Positions 7,487 through 16,222 of a DNA stretch of 28,249 bases are shown piece after piece. The translations under genes and the position numbers were made by a program. Source of the stretch: Acidimicrobiales bacterium (lineage in GTDB: Bacteria; Actinomycetota; Acidimicrobiia; Acidimicrobiales; JABEUL01). The DNA lies in the NCBI GenBank assembly GCA_013044465.1, contig JABEUL010000061.1, forward strand, positions 1 to 28,249, read 5' to 3'. Under the pieces are notes generated by a model that saw only the letters and a program-made list of their open reading frames with translations, had not been told where the DNA came from and did not search any database. The stretch's first letter is position 1, and each line of letters opens with the position of its first letter.

Positions 7487-8311
7487 ATGGATATATCATC
7501 TTTATTTAATCGAACTAGCGCTGACTCTCCTATCAAACTAGGGGCTAAAGCAGTAGTAACCGGCGCATCTGGTGGGCTTGGCCAGGCCTTTTGCAAGGTG
7601 CTGGCATCTAGAGGTGTGGAGGTTGTAGGCGCTGATATTAGTCATGTCGGTGAGAATGTCGTTTCTGAAAAACTTGACGTTACTAATGCAAAAGCCTGCT
7701 TTGAGCTAGCTAATGATATAAAACCGGACATTTGGATCAATAATGCAGGGCTCTTGGGTGCTGGAGACTACGACAAAATATCCGACGAGGTAGTTGAAGC
7801 TGTGGTTAAAGTCAATTTGCTCGGCGTTGTCCATGGAACAAGGGCCGCGTGTTCCGTGATGGTTCCACGAGGAAGCGGGGCAATACTTAATGTCGGATCA
7901 CTTGCTTCGTGGAGCCCGACTGCAGGCCTTGGAATATACTCAGCCACCAAATTTGGCGTAAGGGGATACACTCATAGCGTTGCATCAGAAATAGCTAAAA
8001 GTGGTGTTTCTATTTCTCTTCTATGTCCAGACGGCATTTGGACTCCCATGTTAAAAGCAGTTGTCGATGACCCGGCAGCAGCGATGCCTTTTAGCGGCGG
8101 GAAACTTTTAGACCCGCTAGAGGTAGCTAAATTTGGAATCGGGCTCGTGGACAAGAGTCGCTTAACTGGCTCACTTCCCCTTGTAAGAGCTGTGGCCGGG
8201 AGGCTCTCGGGAGAGTTCCCAAAACTTATTCCTATCGTTCTTGGCAAGATGAAATCTCAAGGAGTTCACATGCAGGACAAATACCACGCTAAGTTAGAGA
8301 AGGAGAATTAG
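7487..8311 (+). CDS. Short-chain dehydrogenase/reductase (SDR)
   Basis: This 274-residue cytosolic NAD(P)-dependent oxidoreductase has a classical SDR layout: TGASGGLG at 25-32 for the dinucleotide, an acidic residue after beta-2 (ADIS, 49-52) that suggests NAD over NADP, NNAG at 85-88, and the catalytic set Asn110, Ser138, Tyr151 and Lys155 (YSATK). After the PDGIWTPM loop there is a ~70-residue C-terminal region ending in a charged tail. Substrate cannot be told. It begins 69 bases after the restored end of the kinase and is followed after 28 bases by the cyclophilin gene, which has its own AGGAG. No ribosome binding site is evident before this ATG. Confidence 0.88.
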   Translation: MDISSLFNRTSADSPIKLGAKAVVTGASGGLGQAFCKVLASRGVEVVGADISHVGENVVSEKLDVTNAKACFELANDIKPDIWINNAGLLGAGDYDKISDEVVEAVVKVNLLGVVHGTRAACSVMVPRGSGAILNVGSLASWSPTAGLGIYSATKFGVRGYTHSVASEIAKSGVSISLLCPDGIWTPMLKAVVDDPAAAMPFSGGKLLDPLEVAKFGIGLVDKSRLTGSLPLVRAVAGRLSGEFPKLIPIVLGKMKSQGVHMQDKYHAKLEKEN

Positions 8312-8339
8312 TCTCCTAATCCAATATCGAGGAGTTTAA

Positions 8340-8879
8340 GTGAGTCCCAGCCTTCAGTTTTCTTCCATGCCTGAAATGCAAATAAGTCCAACTACCATTT
8401 ACCAAGCAGTAATGGAGACAGACGTTGGATCAATAACAATTGAGCTAGATGCAAAAAGGGCTTTGCAAACAGTCAATAATTTTGTTTTTCTTTCAAATCA
8501 AAGCTACTATGAAGAAGCACCTTTTCACCGCGTCATCCAAGGCTTCATGGTTCAAGGTGGTGACCCTACTGGAACAGGGCGGGGTGGACCTGGATATAAC
8601 ATTCCGGATGAGTTTCCCACTTGGCCAAATCCGTATGAAATTGGCACCCTTGCCATGGCCAATACTGGAAGACCAAACTCAGGGGGCAGTCAGTTCTTTA
8701 TAGTCACCGGACCTTCAGGAGTTTCTCTGCCCCCGGCATACACAGCTTTTGGGCGTGTCACTGAAGGAATGGACGTGGTTAACCATATTTCCCTAGATGG
8801 AGCACCACCTTACGACCCTACTGGTTCAGGGATTCCCCTAGTAACTCACAAAATAATAAGGATGACTATAACTCCTTAA
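8340..8879 (+). CDS. Cyclophilin-type peptidyl-prolyl cis-trans isomerase
   Basis: The enzyme speeds cis/trans isomerisation of Xaa-Pro bonds. The active site is complete in outline: FHRVIQGFMVQGGD (62-75, with Arg64, Phe69 and Gln72) and LAMANTG, then SGGSQFFI (114-121). The segment near the end reads YTAFG where human cyclophilin A has a His. Length is 179 with ~25 extra N-terminal residues but no signal peptide, so it is most likely cytosolic. The start is GTG 8340, supported by GAGGAG five bases upstream. It probably shares a transcript with the SDR gene before it. Confidence 0.93.
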   Translation: MSPSLQFSSMPEMQISPTTIYQAVMETDVGSITIELDAKRALQTVNNFVFLSNQSYYEEAPFHRVIQGFMVQGGDPTGTGRGGPGYNIPDEFPTWPNPYEIGTLAMANTGRPNSGGSQFFIVTGPSGVSLPPAYTAFGRVTEGMDVVNHISLDGAPPYDPTGSGIPLVTHKIIRMTITP

Positions 8880-8926
8880 TTTATTTGGGTAAATCAAAGC
8901 AGGAAAAAGCGCTACAATTTAAGAAA

Positions 8927-8941
8927 GAGCACTTCGTGCTC
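8927..8941 (+). other. Perfect 6-bp hairpin between cyclophilin and MBOAT genes
   Basis: GAGCAC (8927-8932) pairs with GTGCTC (8936-8941) around a three-base loop. No T-run follows, so it is not a classical intrinsic terminator. It ends 21 bases before the TTG start of the MBOAT gene and may pause transcription or affect translation of that gene. Confidence 0.35.
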
Positions 8942-8962
8942 AGTAGCTCAAGCGGTTAGTAA

Positions 8963-10390
8963 TTGCTTTTCCCAACAACTGATTTCGCCATCTTTTTTGC
9001 TATTACCTTTGTATGCGGTTGGGCTCTTTCGCGCCGACCCATACCCTGGAAAGTGGCAATGATAGTCGCCAGTTATGTTTTTTATGGCTGGTGGGACTGG
9101 CATTTCATATTTCTTTTAGCAGCCACCACACTGATAGCTATTTTTGGAGCCCAAGTAATTGATCGCCAGGAAAGCCCAGTTAAGAGAAGATTTGCAATGG
9201 CAATATCTGTTTTCTTAGCCCTTTCTTTGCTCGCTTGGTTTAAGTATTACGGTTTTTTTATCTCCAATATTGATAACACATTGCACAAAATAGGAGCACC
9301 CTCCGGAATTATACCGCTACTTTCTGTCACCCTTCCTGTTGGCATATCTTTTTTCACTTTTATGGCAGTTAGTTACTTGGTTGATGTCTATAGGCAAGAC
9401 CTCCCACTGGCAAAGCCACTCGATGTGGCCTGCTATCTGAGTTTTTTCCCTCACTTAGTTGCTGGGCCAATTGTCAGAGGCGCCGAGTTGCTCCCACAAC
9501 TTCGAATTACTCATAGCCCAGCAAATATTGATATCGGAAGAGCTTTCTGGATGATTTTTAGCGGACTATTTAAGAAGGTAGTTATCGCTTCAGCTGTTTC
9601 CTCTGCAATAGTCGATCCGGTATTTTCAACTCCAGGAAGTCATACCTCATTAGAAGTTCTCTTTGCAATCTATGGCTACGCGGTGCAGATTTGGGCTGAC
9701 TTTTCGGGCTATACCGATATGGCTATAGGCATAGCTCTACTTTTAGGCATTAAGTTTCCACAAAACTTTGACTCTCCCTATGGTGCTGCTTCACTCCAAG
9801 ATTTTTGGAGAAGATGGAATATGACTTTATCGAGATGGCTTAGGGATTACCTCTACATCCCACTTGGTGGCAACAAAGGATCCAAGTGGAAAACTGCCAG
9901 GAATGTGCTGATTACCATGATAGTTGGGGGCCTTTGGCACGGTGCTGCCTGGACTTTTGTCACTTGGGGTCTTATTCACGGACTCGGGCAAGCCGTAGCC
10001 CATCTACGCATGTCGCGCCGCCAAGAAAAAGGTATTGCGCCCAAAGCAAGCACGTTGAGAAGTCAGATTATCGGAAGAGTTGTAACGTTCCACATTGTGT
10101 GTTTAGCATGGGTATTCTTCAGGGCCAACTCGATTGGAGATGCATTTACACTTCTAAAAGCCCTATTTACAAAATTTGGCCCAGCACCTCTCTTTTCATT
10201 CAAAATTGCGGCCCTGATCGTGGCAGCGGTGGCTATCCAACAGCTTCCAAGAGGCTGGGCCAAGCGGGTCCAAGAAGCCTACGGAAAACAGAGACTTGTT
10301 ACGCAGGGACTTCTTGCAGGTTGTGCACTAACATTGATTACAACACTCGGTCCCCCGGGTGTGGCTCCATTCATCTACTACAGGTTTTGA
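8963..10390 (+). CDS. MBOAT-family O-acyltransferase (AlgI-like)
   Basis: This is a polytopic membrane protein of 475 residues that moves acyl (usually acetyl) groups across the membrane onto envelope polysaccharide. Family landmarks are the N-terminus MLFPT, a WWDW cluster at 43-46, YLSFFPHLVAGPI (158-170), DFSGYTDMAIG (246-256), DFWRRWNMTLS then LRDYLYIPLGG (280-303), and the catalytic His326 in GGLWHGAAW. The TTG start at 8963 is unusual but gives exactly the family's N-terminus, and there is no other candidate. It is followed after three bases by the DUF459/SGNH gene. That pairing is typical of alginate-type O-acetylation systems, in which MBOAT delivers the acyl group and an SGNH protein transfers it outside. 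Confidence 0.92.
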   Translation: MLFPTTDFAIFFAITFVCGWALSRRPIPWKVAMIVASYVFYGWWDWHFIFLLAATTLIAIFGAQVIDRQESPVKRRFAMAISVFLALSLLAWFKYYGFFISNIDNTLHKIGAPSGIIPLLSVTLPVGISFFTFMAVSYLVDVYRQDLPLAKPLDVACYLSFFPHLVAGPIVRGAELLPQLRITHSPANIDIGRAFWMIFSGLFKKVVIASAVSSAIVDPVFSTPGSHTSLEVLFAIYGYAVQIWADFSGYTDMAIGIALLLGIKFPQNFDSPYGAASLQDFWRRWNMTLSRWLRDYLYIPLGGNKGSKWKTARNVLITMIVGGLWHGAAWTFVTWGLIHGLGQAVAHLRMSRRQEKGIAPKASTLRSQIIGRVVTFHIVCLAWVFFRANSIGDAFTLLKALFTKFGPAPLFSFKIAALIVAAVAIQQLPRGWAKRVQEAYGKQRLVTQGLLAGCALTLITTLGPPGVAPFIYYRF

Positions 10391-10393
10391 CGC

Positions 10394-11566
10394 TTGACTA
10401 TTAACATTTCAACTTCTGACAATCCGGCGCTTAATGCAAACGGCATTAAGCTCGATAATCTCACCCAAGTTGAGTTGGTTTCGAGCGAAAGTGAACTAAA
10501 ACGGATATCAATTCCTACTAGCAAGTCAAGCAAAATGCCATGGAGAACCCTATGGATCATTTTGATTGCAGCTGTTGTTTGGCTTGCGATGTTTGCCCCG
10601 ACTATGCAACATAATGCTCAAGTCTCCCCAGTGGGAGCTAGGCGAAGCGCTGCATTGGCTGCACTGAATCCACTGGCCCAATTATCAAGAAATTTGCATC
10701 TCAATTATCCTGTTAACCAAATTAATTCCCTTATTGGAAGAAACGGGTGTGCTCTATGTTCAAAAGCACTTACGGTAGGACCTTCTGGAAATGCCGGCCA
10801 TGCCTCCAAAGTGAAACTAGGCACTTCAAAACTCAGTTCTCCGTATCTATGGTTTGGAATAAATTCAATTAAGGTTTCGCCTAACACTGGGGCAGCGGCA
10901 ATGCCACTGGTTCCAATACCGACCTCAGCTTCGCCTCTCAGGGTACTCGTGGTCGGAGATTCTCTGGGAGTGGATCTAGGGGATGCGCTCGCTAATGAAC
11001 TTTCGGCCACAGGAGTTGTCCAAACAACTGTAGATGCACAACCATCTACTGGATTAACGCGGCCCGACTATTTCAATTGGCCGGCTAGACTGAACTCTGA
11101 CCTTTCTACCTATAACCCTGAAGTGATAGTTGTGATGATGGGGGCGAATGATCCTCAAAGCTATATGGGTTCTGGACCTGATCTCCAGGTAGGAAGTCCG
11201 GCTTGGGTCCAAGCATACTCACAGAGGGTCGCTGCATTCATGCAGGAAGCGACTTCGATGGGGCGCTACGTTATGTGGGTAGGCCAACCACCTATGCAAA
11301 GCCCAGGACTTTCGAGTGAGATGACTATGATCAATGAGATTGATTTCACCCAAGCGCTCAAAATCCCTCACGTTACTTATATCCCTTCGGATGGCCCTCT
11401 CTCTGGCGGACAAGGTGGATTCGTGCAGTATGTGTCAGATGCACAGGGAAATCAAATCCAAGTGCGCACTCCTGATGGAATCCACATTGCCCCAGGTGGT
11501 GCAGATATTTTAGGGCAGGCAGTAGAGGTCGAGATGCAAAAAATTCTCCACATTACTTTTGGTTGA
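10394..11566 (+). CDS. Membrane-anchored SGNH/DUF459 acyl-transferase or esterase
   Basis: The 390-residue protein has one N-terminal membrane helix (about 51-69), a linker of ~110 residues containing a CALC pair (C119, C122), and an SGNH-hydrolase domain. Block I is VVGDSLGVDLG with Ser190. RPDYFNWP (223-230), MMGANDP with Asn252, and the DGIHIAP pair Asp361/His364 complete the site, as in DUF459 proteins. By analogy with AlgJ/AlgX it probably takes acyl groups delivered by the MBOAT protein and places them on an extracellular polymer. It could instead be an esterase that removes them. The start is TTG 10394, three bases after the MBOAT stop. Confidence 0.85.
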   Translation: MTINISTSDNPALNANGIKLDNLTQVELVSSESELKRISIPTSKSSKMPWRTLWIILIAAVVWLAMFAPTMQHNAQVSPVGARRSAALAALNPLAQLSRNLHLNYPVNQINSLIGRNGCALCSKALTVGPSGNAGHASKVKLGTSKLSSPYLWFGINSIKVSPNTGAAAMPLVPIPTSASPLRVLVVGDSLGVDLGDALANELSATGVVQTTVDAQPSTGLTRPDYFNWPARLNSDLSTYNPEVIVVMMGANDPQSYMGSGPDLQVGSPAWVQAYSQRVAAFMQEATSMGRYVMWVGQPPMQSPGLSSEMTMINEIDFTQALKIPHVTYIPSDGPLSGGQGGFVQYVSDAQGNQIQVRTPDGIHIAPGGADILGQAVEVEMQKILHITFG

Positions 11567-11850
11567 TTAATTAATAATTCAACATTATGGTCAAAGTAAA
11601 CCTTTAATATCAGCGTGGAAATTATAAGCGTCGAATTTGTGATGATTGAGCAGAATGCGAGTATGAAAGCTAGAATTTCAATGATGGATAGTTACTTTGG
11701 AGCAAACGAACATACATGTCTGAATTGGCAACTAATAGCACCAAATAATTTGTAGGTTGCAAACGGTAAAAGTCCAAGGTTTTTGTAGTTGCTTCTATTT
11801 TTGATGTTCCTCGCCTTTTTTAACTTTGATAGTTGGGTACATTTCGGCAA

Positions 11851-13890
11851 ATGATTAACGAAAATGTTATCTCTAGCGAACAACTGCCGAAAGCTGATTT
11901 AGAAAGCTCAGTTCCGCCTACTCAAAAATTGGACCTTAGTCATAAGCCTGGACTAGACGGCATCAGAGGCATTATGGTAATAGCAGTCAACTACTACCAC
12001 GGCGGCATAGCTGGAAGTGGCGGCATGTACCTAGGAGTCGAGGGATTTTTTGTACTCTCGGGATACTTAATTACATCGCTTTTACTGTCTGACCTCATCA
12101 CAAAGAAATCAGTAAACTTTGGAAAATTTTGGTCTCGTCGAGCCCGAAGGTTACTCCCAGCGCTATTGGTTTTAATTGCCGTATTTTTGCTAGTAAATGC
12201 ATTTCTAGGGGCTTCGGATTCACATACTACAGCCCGTGGCGATGCGCTTTCCGCACTTTTCTACTCCGCAAACTGGTACTTTATTGCAATTCATACGGGA
12301 TATTTTGGTGCTCACTCTGCTGTGTCACCGCTACAACACACTTGGTCTCTCGCCATTGAGGAGCAGTTCTACCTTTTGTGGCCTCTAGTTATCAGTATTT
12401 TATGGTGGATACGTAGATCATTAAATTTGTTGCTGCTTTTTTGCGCATCGGGGATATTTGCCTCGGCTCTTTTGATGGCATCTGTTTACAACAATGGGCT
12501 CGGCATTGACCACGCCTACTATGGCACCGATACTAGGTCTCAGTCCTTATTATTTGGCTGTGCTTTGGCTGTGATCCTTGCTAAATGGCCACCAAGTGAA
12601 TCGAGAGTTGCTAAGCGCTCAATAGTGCCATTAGTAGGTGTACTTGCGATCCTTTTCGCCCTCTTAATTGCTTCTCAAGCGTCGGGACCACCGGGGTGGA
12701 TCTTCAAGGGTGGCTTCACGAGCTTTGACTTCCTAGTGGCACTAATTATTGCCGCGATTGTGGTAGCTCCGGCGGGAATTATTAGTAAATGCTTGTCTGT
12801 GTTGCCATTGCGACTAGCTGGAGAGATCTCCTATGGCTGGTATTTGTGGCAGTTTCCGGTTGACCAATGGTTGACTTCGGCAAGAGTTGGAGTTAGTGGC
12901 CTACCACTCTTTGGAGTTAGAATTCTCGTTGGTCTTACGCTGGCGGTTATTTCCTACCGCTTTATCGAACAACCCATTCGACGTGGAGTTCATTTCAAAA
13001 ATAAGAGTGCCTTTATCTTCACTCCAATTGCGATTATCAGTGTTAGCCTCGGAGCAATTCTGGTAGGAGATATTCCAGTTGGAGGTCAGACATTTTTTGA
13101 AAGTCCTTCGGCCTCTGCGTCAATGCAAGCTAATCCATTGCGCATATTGCTTGAAGGAGACTCAATTGCTTTATCGCTGGGCATACTCCCGAACGGAGTG
13201 GCACTCCGCCTCGGTGACAGCCTGTCAGACTCAGGAATGTTTGGTTGCGGCGTGCTTAATAGTGGTCTTATCAACTTCCAGGGGCACATTCAGCCTCAGT
13301 CGGGTGGCGGCACTAGCTGCAGCGAGTGGAAAACAAAATATGCCCAAGATGTTTCACTAACTAAGCCCGATGTCTCTGTACTCTTGGTTGGTCGCTGGGA
13401 GGATCTAGATCGAAACTTTGGAACCGGTTGGGAGCACATTGGCGAAAAGGACTTCGATGCACGTCTAGTCACTGCTCTACAAACTGCTATCTCAATTCTT
13501 CACGATGGGAATATACCAGTCGTGCTACTCACCGAGCCTTACTTGAGTGAATCGCCACAATTGAATGGAAGTCCATGGCCCTATGATTCAAAAACTCGAA
13601 TAAACGACTTCAATACTATTTTAAAACATGTTGCGGCACAAAGCCATGGTGTCGCTACAGTTATCGATCTAAACAGATTCGTATCCCCTGGAGGGAACTT
13701 CACCCAATCAATGAATGGAGTCCAAATAAGGACAAGTGACGGAGTACACTTCACCGAGCAAGGAAGCGACATGATTGTTCAGTGGCTATTTCCTAAATTA
13801 AATACCATTGGAATGCATCACTACCTCCACCATGAGATCTTTTCGGGAACCCCATCAACGGTGCCACCCATCAAATTATCGAGTAGTTAG
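11851..13890 (+). CDS. OafA-type acyltransferase 3 with C-terminal SGNH domain
   Basis: This is a two-part protein of 679 residues. The N-terminal ~380 residues are an acyltransferase-3 membrane domain: GLDGIRG, a YYHGG His, LGVEGFFVLSGYLITSLLL, FWSRRARRLLPA, QHTWSLAIEEQFYLLWP and the terminal YRFIEQPIRR. The rest is an extracytoplasmic SGNH domain with EGDSIALS (catalytic Ser), a LLVGRWEDL block and the DGVHFTEQG Asp/His pair. Such fusions O-acetylate lipopolysaccharide, peptidoglycan or glycans. I took ATG 11851; TTG 11833 would add six residues, and neither has a clear ribosome binding site. The 284 bases before this ATG hold no convincing gene. Confidence 0.9.
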   Translation: MINENVISSEQLPKADLESSVPPTQKLDLSHKPGLDGIRGIMVIAVNYYHGGIAGSGGMYLGVEGFFVLSGYLITSLLLSDLITKKSVNFGKFWSRRARRLLPALLVLIAVFLLVNAFLGASDSHTTARGDALSALFYSANWYFIAIHTGYFGAHSAVSPLQHTWSLAIEEQFYLLWPLVISILWWIRRSLNLLLLFCASGIFASALLMASVYNNGLGIDHAYYGTDTRSQSLLFGCALAVILAKWPPSESRVAKRSIVPLVGVLAILFALLIASQASGPPGWIFKGGFTSFDFLVALIIAAIVVAPAGIISKCLSVLPLRLAGEISYGWYLWQFPVDQWLTSARVGVSGLPLFGVRILVGLTLAVISYRFIEQPIRRGVHFKNKSAFIFTPIAIISVSLGAILVGDIPVGGQTFFESPSASASMQANPLRILLEGDSIALSLGILPNGVALRLGDSLSDSGMFGCGVLNSGLINFQGHIQPQSGGGTSCSEWKTKYAQDVSLTKPDVSVLLVGRWEDLDRNFGTGWEHIGEKDFDARLVTALQTAISILHDGNIPVVLLTEPYLSESPQLNGSPWPYDSKTRINDFNTILKHVAAQSHGVATVIDLNRFVSPGGNFTQSMNGVQIRTSDGVHFTEQGSDMIVQWLFPKLNTIGMHHYLHHEIFSGTPSTVPPIKLSSS

Positions 13891-13900
13891 TAGCTAGATC

Positions 13901-14026
13901 TCAGATCCAACGTGTCACGTTCAATGTCTCATCTAGTGATTCCGATATTTTTCGATAGATCCACGCCCAATCTCCCATCAATGAAAGTGTGACCTTAAAT
14001 AGTTCATGAAAATAGCCAAAGGACAT
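13901..14026 (-). CDS. Possible small protein or gene remnant (41 codons)
   Basis: Between the two convergent membrane-protein genes, the minus strand carries a 41-codon frame starting MSFGYFHELF, containing GDWAWIYRKI and ending VTRWI. Its composition is protein-like, and the open frame extends about 15 codons upstream without a start. An overlapping minus-strand frame (13978-14103) encodes a hydrophobic 41-residue peptide with LLLICPLAIF, and its TGA overlaps the internal ATG of the first frame. No ribosome binding site is seen for either. It may be a remnant of a frameshifted gene or chance. Confidence 0.22.
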   Translation of the reverse strand: MSFGYFHELFKVTLSLMGDWAWIYRKISESLDETLNVTRWI

Positions 14027-14158
14027 ATCAGCAGTAGAGTCAAAACTATCGAAAAGGTGAGTGCGTAAGCTTCACCTGAACAAAGATGAAACACAGAATT
14101 CATCTTTAGATGTGCCGTCTCGCAATAGAGTTCACCAATTTTAAAATTGCAGTTGCAT

Positions 14159-15820
14159 TTATAACTTATAGTTTTTACAATTCCCAGGCCTAAGAAATTG
14201 TCCTGAGTTCGACTCTGCCTTGAGAATACATATTGAAATAGAGCTTGAACTATCCGTAATAAACAAATCAGGAGTGCCAGTTTTATACTTTGCAGATGAA
14301 CCAATACTCTGGCCAAATATTCCTGGAACAGTTGCATGCCATCCATGAGTATTCAGCGCATAAGCGAGCCCAAAGTCCATGGAAAGGTCATTACCATCCA
14401 CAAAGTTAATATCTACTTGGACGCTCTGGGGATGGTAGTTGGCTAAAACGTCGTCTGTTGCATATCTAAGTTGCGGCATTTGCTGGTAATCCGAACTTAA
14501 TTCGGCATTATTAATTCCACCTTCTGAAACGGCTACCGCAGAAACCGTGGATAAGACTAGCAGTACTAAAAATGATGCCGAGATTATAAATATCTTAAAT
14601 TTCTTAACGAAACGTGGAAGGATATCACTCATTTTATCTAACAGGACAATTCCCAAAGTAAAAATTAAAATTGCCCAAAACAGTAGTTTTAACACAATAA
14701 AAATATTGGCTTCATAAGTGAAAGACAATTCTAGATTTGCAGAAACCTTAGAAATTTCAAAAACTGCACTAAAAAAGGAAATCCATAACGCAACATTTAA
14801 AAATACTAGCCAGTTTCCGAATTTACTTCGCAAGATCATACTTGCCGAAAATAGGGCTACTAGCAAAATGAATGCAATTATTACATCTGCTCCTCCCATT
14901 GAAGATGGGTTGAACAGAAAAGGTCCGCCAGCATGAAATTCCGGAGGGGAAACCAAAAGATAGCTTCCCATTTTGATTGCATTGACCATTCCAAAGGTAG
15001 ATTGGCCCTTTAAAGAACCAACTAGGTTTGAAAGATTGCCACCGGCTCCAAAGAATTGTTGAAATAAAGGAAGCACCCAGCATATTCCTGCTGGTATTAA
15101 TCCCTGCTGAATCCAATTACTACGCCGAAATGATTTGTCACGATATAAGAGCAGTCCGAAAGTTGAGGCAACTACAAATAGAACCGGCAAAAAGTATATT
15201 AGATGTGACTGCATTGCAATGGATCCTGAAAATATAGATACTATGAACCAGGGACTTGCTTCCAATGCCGCAGCAACTGAGCTTAGGATGCATAGCGCAA
15301 AGAAAAATAGCCCAAAATACGGATTCCAGATGCTATTTAAAACTATTGGAGGAAGCATAATAAATAGAAGTGACAAAGAGATTCCGGCTCCAATTAATCC
15401 GGCTTTGCCAAAAAGCTTCCACGCAATAAAAATGGAAATCGAAGTGCTTAAAGTTGCCCAAAAAAACGCACCAATTAGTCCCCCATTAGTGCCAAATACT
15501 AATATGAAGGGGGATAACATAAAATATTCCAACGGCCCAAGATCAAACACGAGAGTATTATTGGTAGTTGCTAGCGTAAGCTGTCCGAGTAATGGAGGAT
15601 GAGAAGTGAAAACTTCCATCGCACGCCAAGAAATGGCTGCATTATCGCCTAATGGCATCCAGCCGAAATTCAAATTGCTAATTAGCGCCGTAACTAAAGG
15701 AACAAGCGTAATTGCCAGTATTATGCCGAAAAGTCTATATTGTCTCCTACGCGTCGAAGTCTTTTTGTCTTGACGTTCCACACCATTTTCGACTGAAATT
15801 TGATTATCTATCATATTCAC
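14159..15820 (-). CDS. GT-C-like polytopic membrane protein
   Basis: The 553-residue protein has about 10-12 hydrophobic helices. After the first helix is a loop with LGDNAAI (Asp59) and HPPLLGQLT, the place where GT-C glycosyltransferases keep their acidic catalytic residue. The C-terminal ~120 residues after the last helix (about 410-430) form a soluble, probably extracytoplasmic, domain with one Cys pair (ISICI and GNCK). GT-C enzymes use polyprenyl-phosphate sugars to build envelope glycans. The specific donor and acceptor here are unknown, and I cannot name the family exactly. The ATG at 15820 is preceded by a ~400-base gap containing two inverted repeats. Confidence 0.6.
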   Translation of the reverse strand: MNMIDNQISVENGVERQDKKTSTRRRQYRLFGIILAITLVPLVTALISNLNFGWMPLGDNAAISWRAMEVFTSHPPLLGQLTLATTNNTLVFDLGPLEYFMLSPFILVFGTNGGLIGAFFWATLSTSISIFIAWKLFGKAGLIGAGISLSLLFIMLPPIVLNSIWNPYFGLFFFALCILSSVAAALEASPWFIVSIFSGSIAMQSHLIYFLPVLFVVASTFGLLLYRDKSFRRSNWIQQGLIPAGICWVLPLFQQFFGAGGNLSNLVGSLKGQSTFGMVNAIKMGSYLLVSPPEFHAGGPFLFNPSSMGGADVIIAFILLVALFSASMILRSKFGNWLVFLNVALWISFFSAVFEISKVSANLELSFTYEANIFIVLKLLFWAILIFTLGIVLLDKMSDILPRFVKKFKIFIISASFLVLLVLSTVSAVAVSEGGINNAELSSDYQQMPQLRYATDDVLANYHPQSVQVDINFVDGNDLSMDFGLAYALNTHGWHATVPGIFGQSIGSSAKYKTGTPDLFITDSSSSISICILKAESNSGQFLRPGNCKNYKL

Positions 15821-16222
15821 GATTCAAATGTAGACGTAGCAAAGGATCATTTAAAGCAAACCTGCCTTGGCAGAAAAATGTGCATCTCTAATTATATTGC
15901 CTTGCATCACACTCAGATGTTCAAATGAATATGAACATCTATGAACAAATATACGTGCATCACGTCAAAATGCCACCGTGAAGGATTCTTTTGGGAGCTG
16001 CATTGGAGTGGTTGAAGGGCCAATTTTACCTTTAGAGGAAGATGGCGGCAAATGTTCCTATAGGCATAGAGATGAAAATACTACATTGCATCAAGTGGGT
16101 TAGCGAAATAGGGAGTCGAGTCCTAATCCAACAATACTTTTGCTTAGAAAATTATCTTCATACTTTGGCTGGCATTTTGGCAAAGGCGGTAACAACCAGA
16201 CAAGGTGACGCCAGAGATTTGA
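15821..16222. other. 402-base stretch without a convincing gene
   Basis: The stretch lies between the starts of the GT-C gene (minus) and the end of the rodZ-like gene (minus). It holds a 12-base palindrome-like site CTGCC-TT-GGCAG (15862-15873), the 26-base inverted repeat described separately, and several TGCATC words. Two plus-strand frames (from GTG 15978 for 41 codons, and from ATG 16042 running into the rodZ-like gene) have no homology I recognise and are not called as genes. Confidence 0.5.
15915..15940. promoter_or_regulatory. 26-bp inverted repeat upstream of the GT-C gene
   Basis: AGATGTTCA (15915-15923) and TGAACATCT (15932-15940) are perfect 9-base complements separated by eight AT-rich bases. 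ATGAACA is repeated directly at 15941-15947. The site is about 95 bases upstream of the GT-C start codon. It could be an operator for a dimeric regulator or a stem in the leader RNA. No T-run follows on either side, which argues against a terminator. Confidence 0.5.

Noticed and set aside
8940..8965. Sequence resembling a tRNA D-arm (AGTAGCTCAAGCGGTTAGTA)
   Set aside because: No acceptor stem, anticodon arm or T-arm can be formed around it, and the next bases are the start of the MBOAT gene.
11639..11755. 38-codon plus-strand frame (GTG/ATG start, MIEQNASMK) before the OafA-like gene
   Set aside because: Short, no ribosome binding site, no recognised homology. It could be chance in an AT-rich gap.
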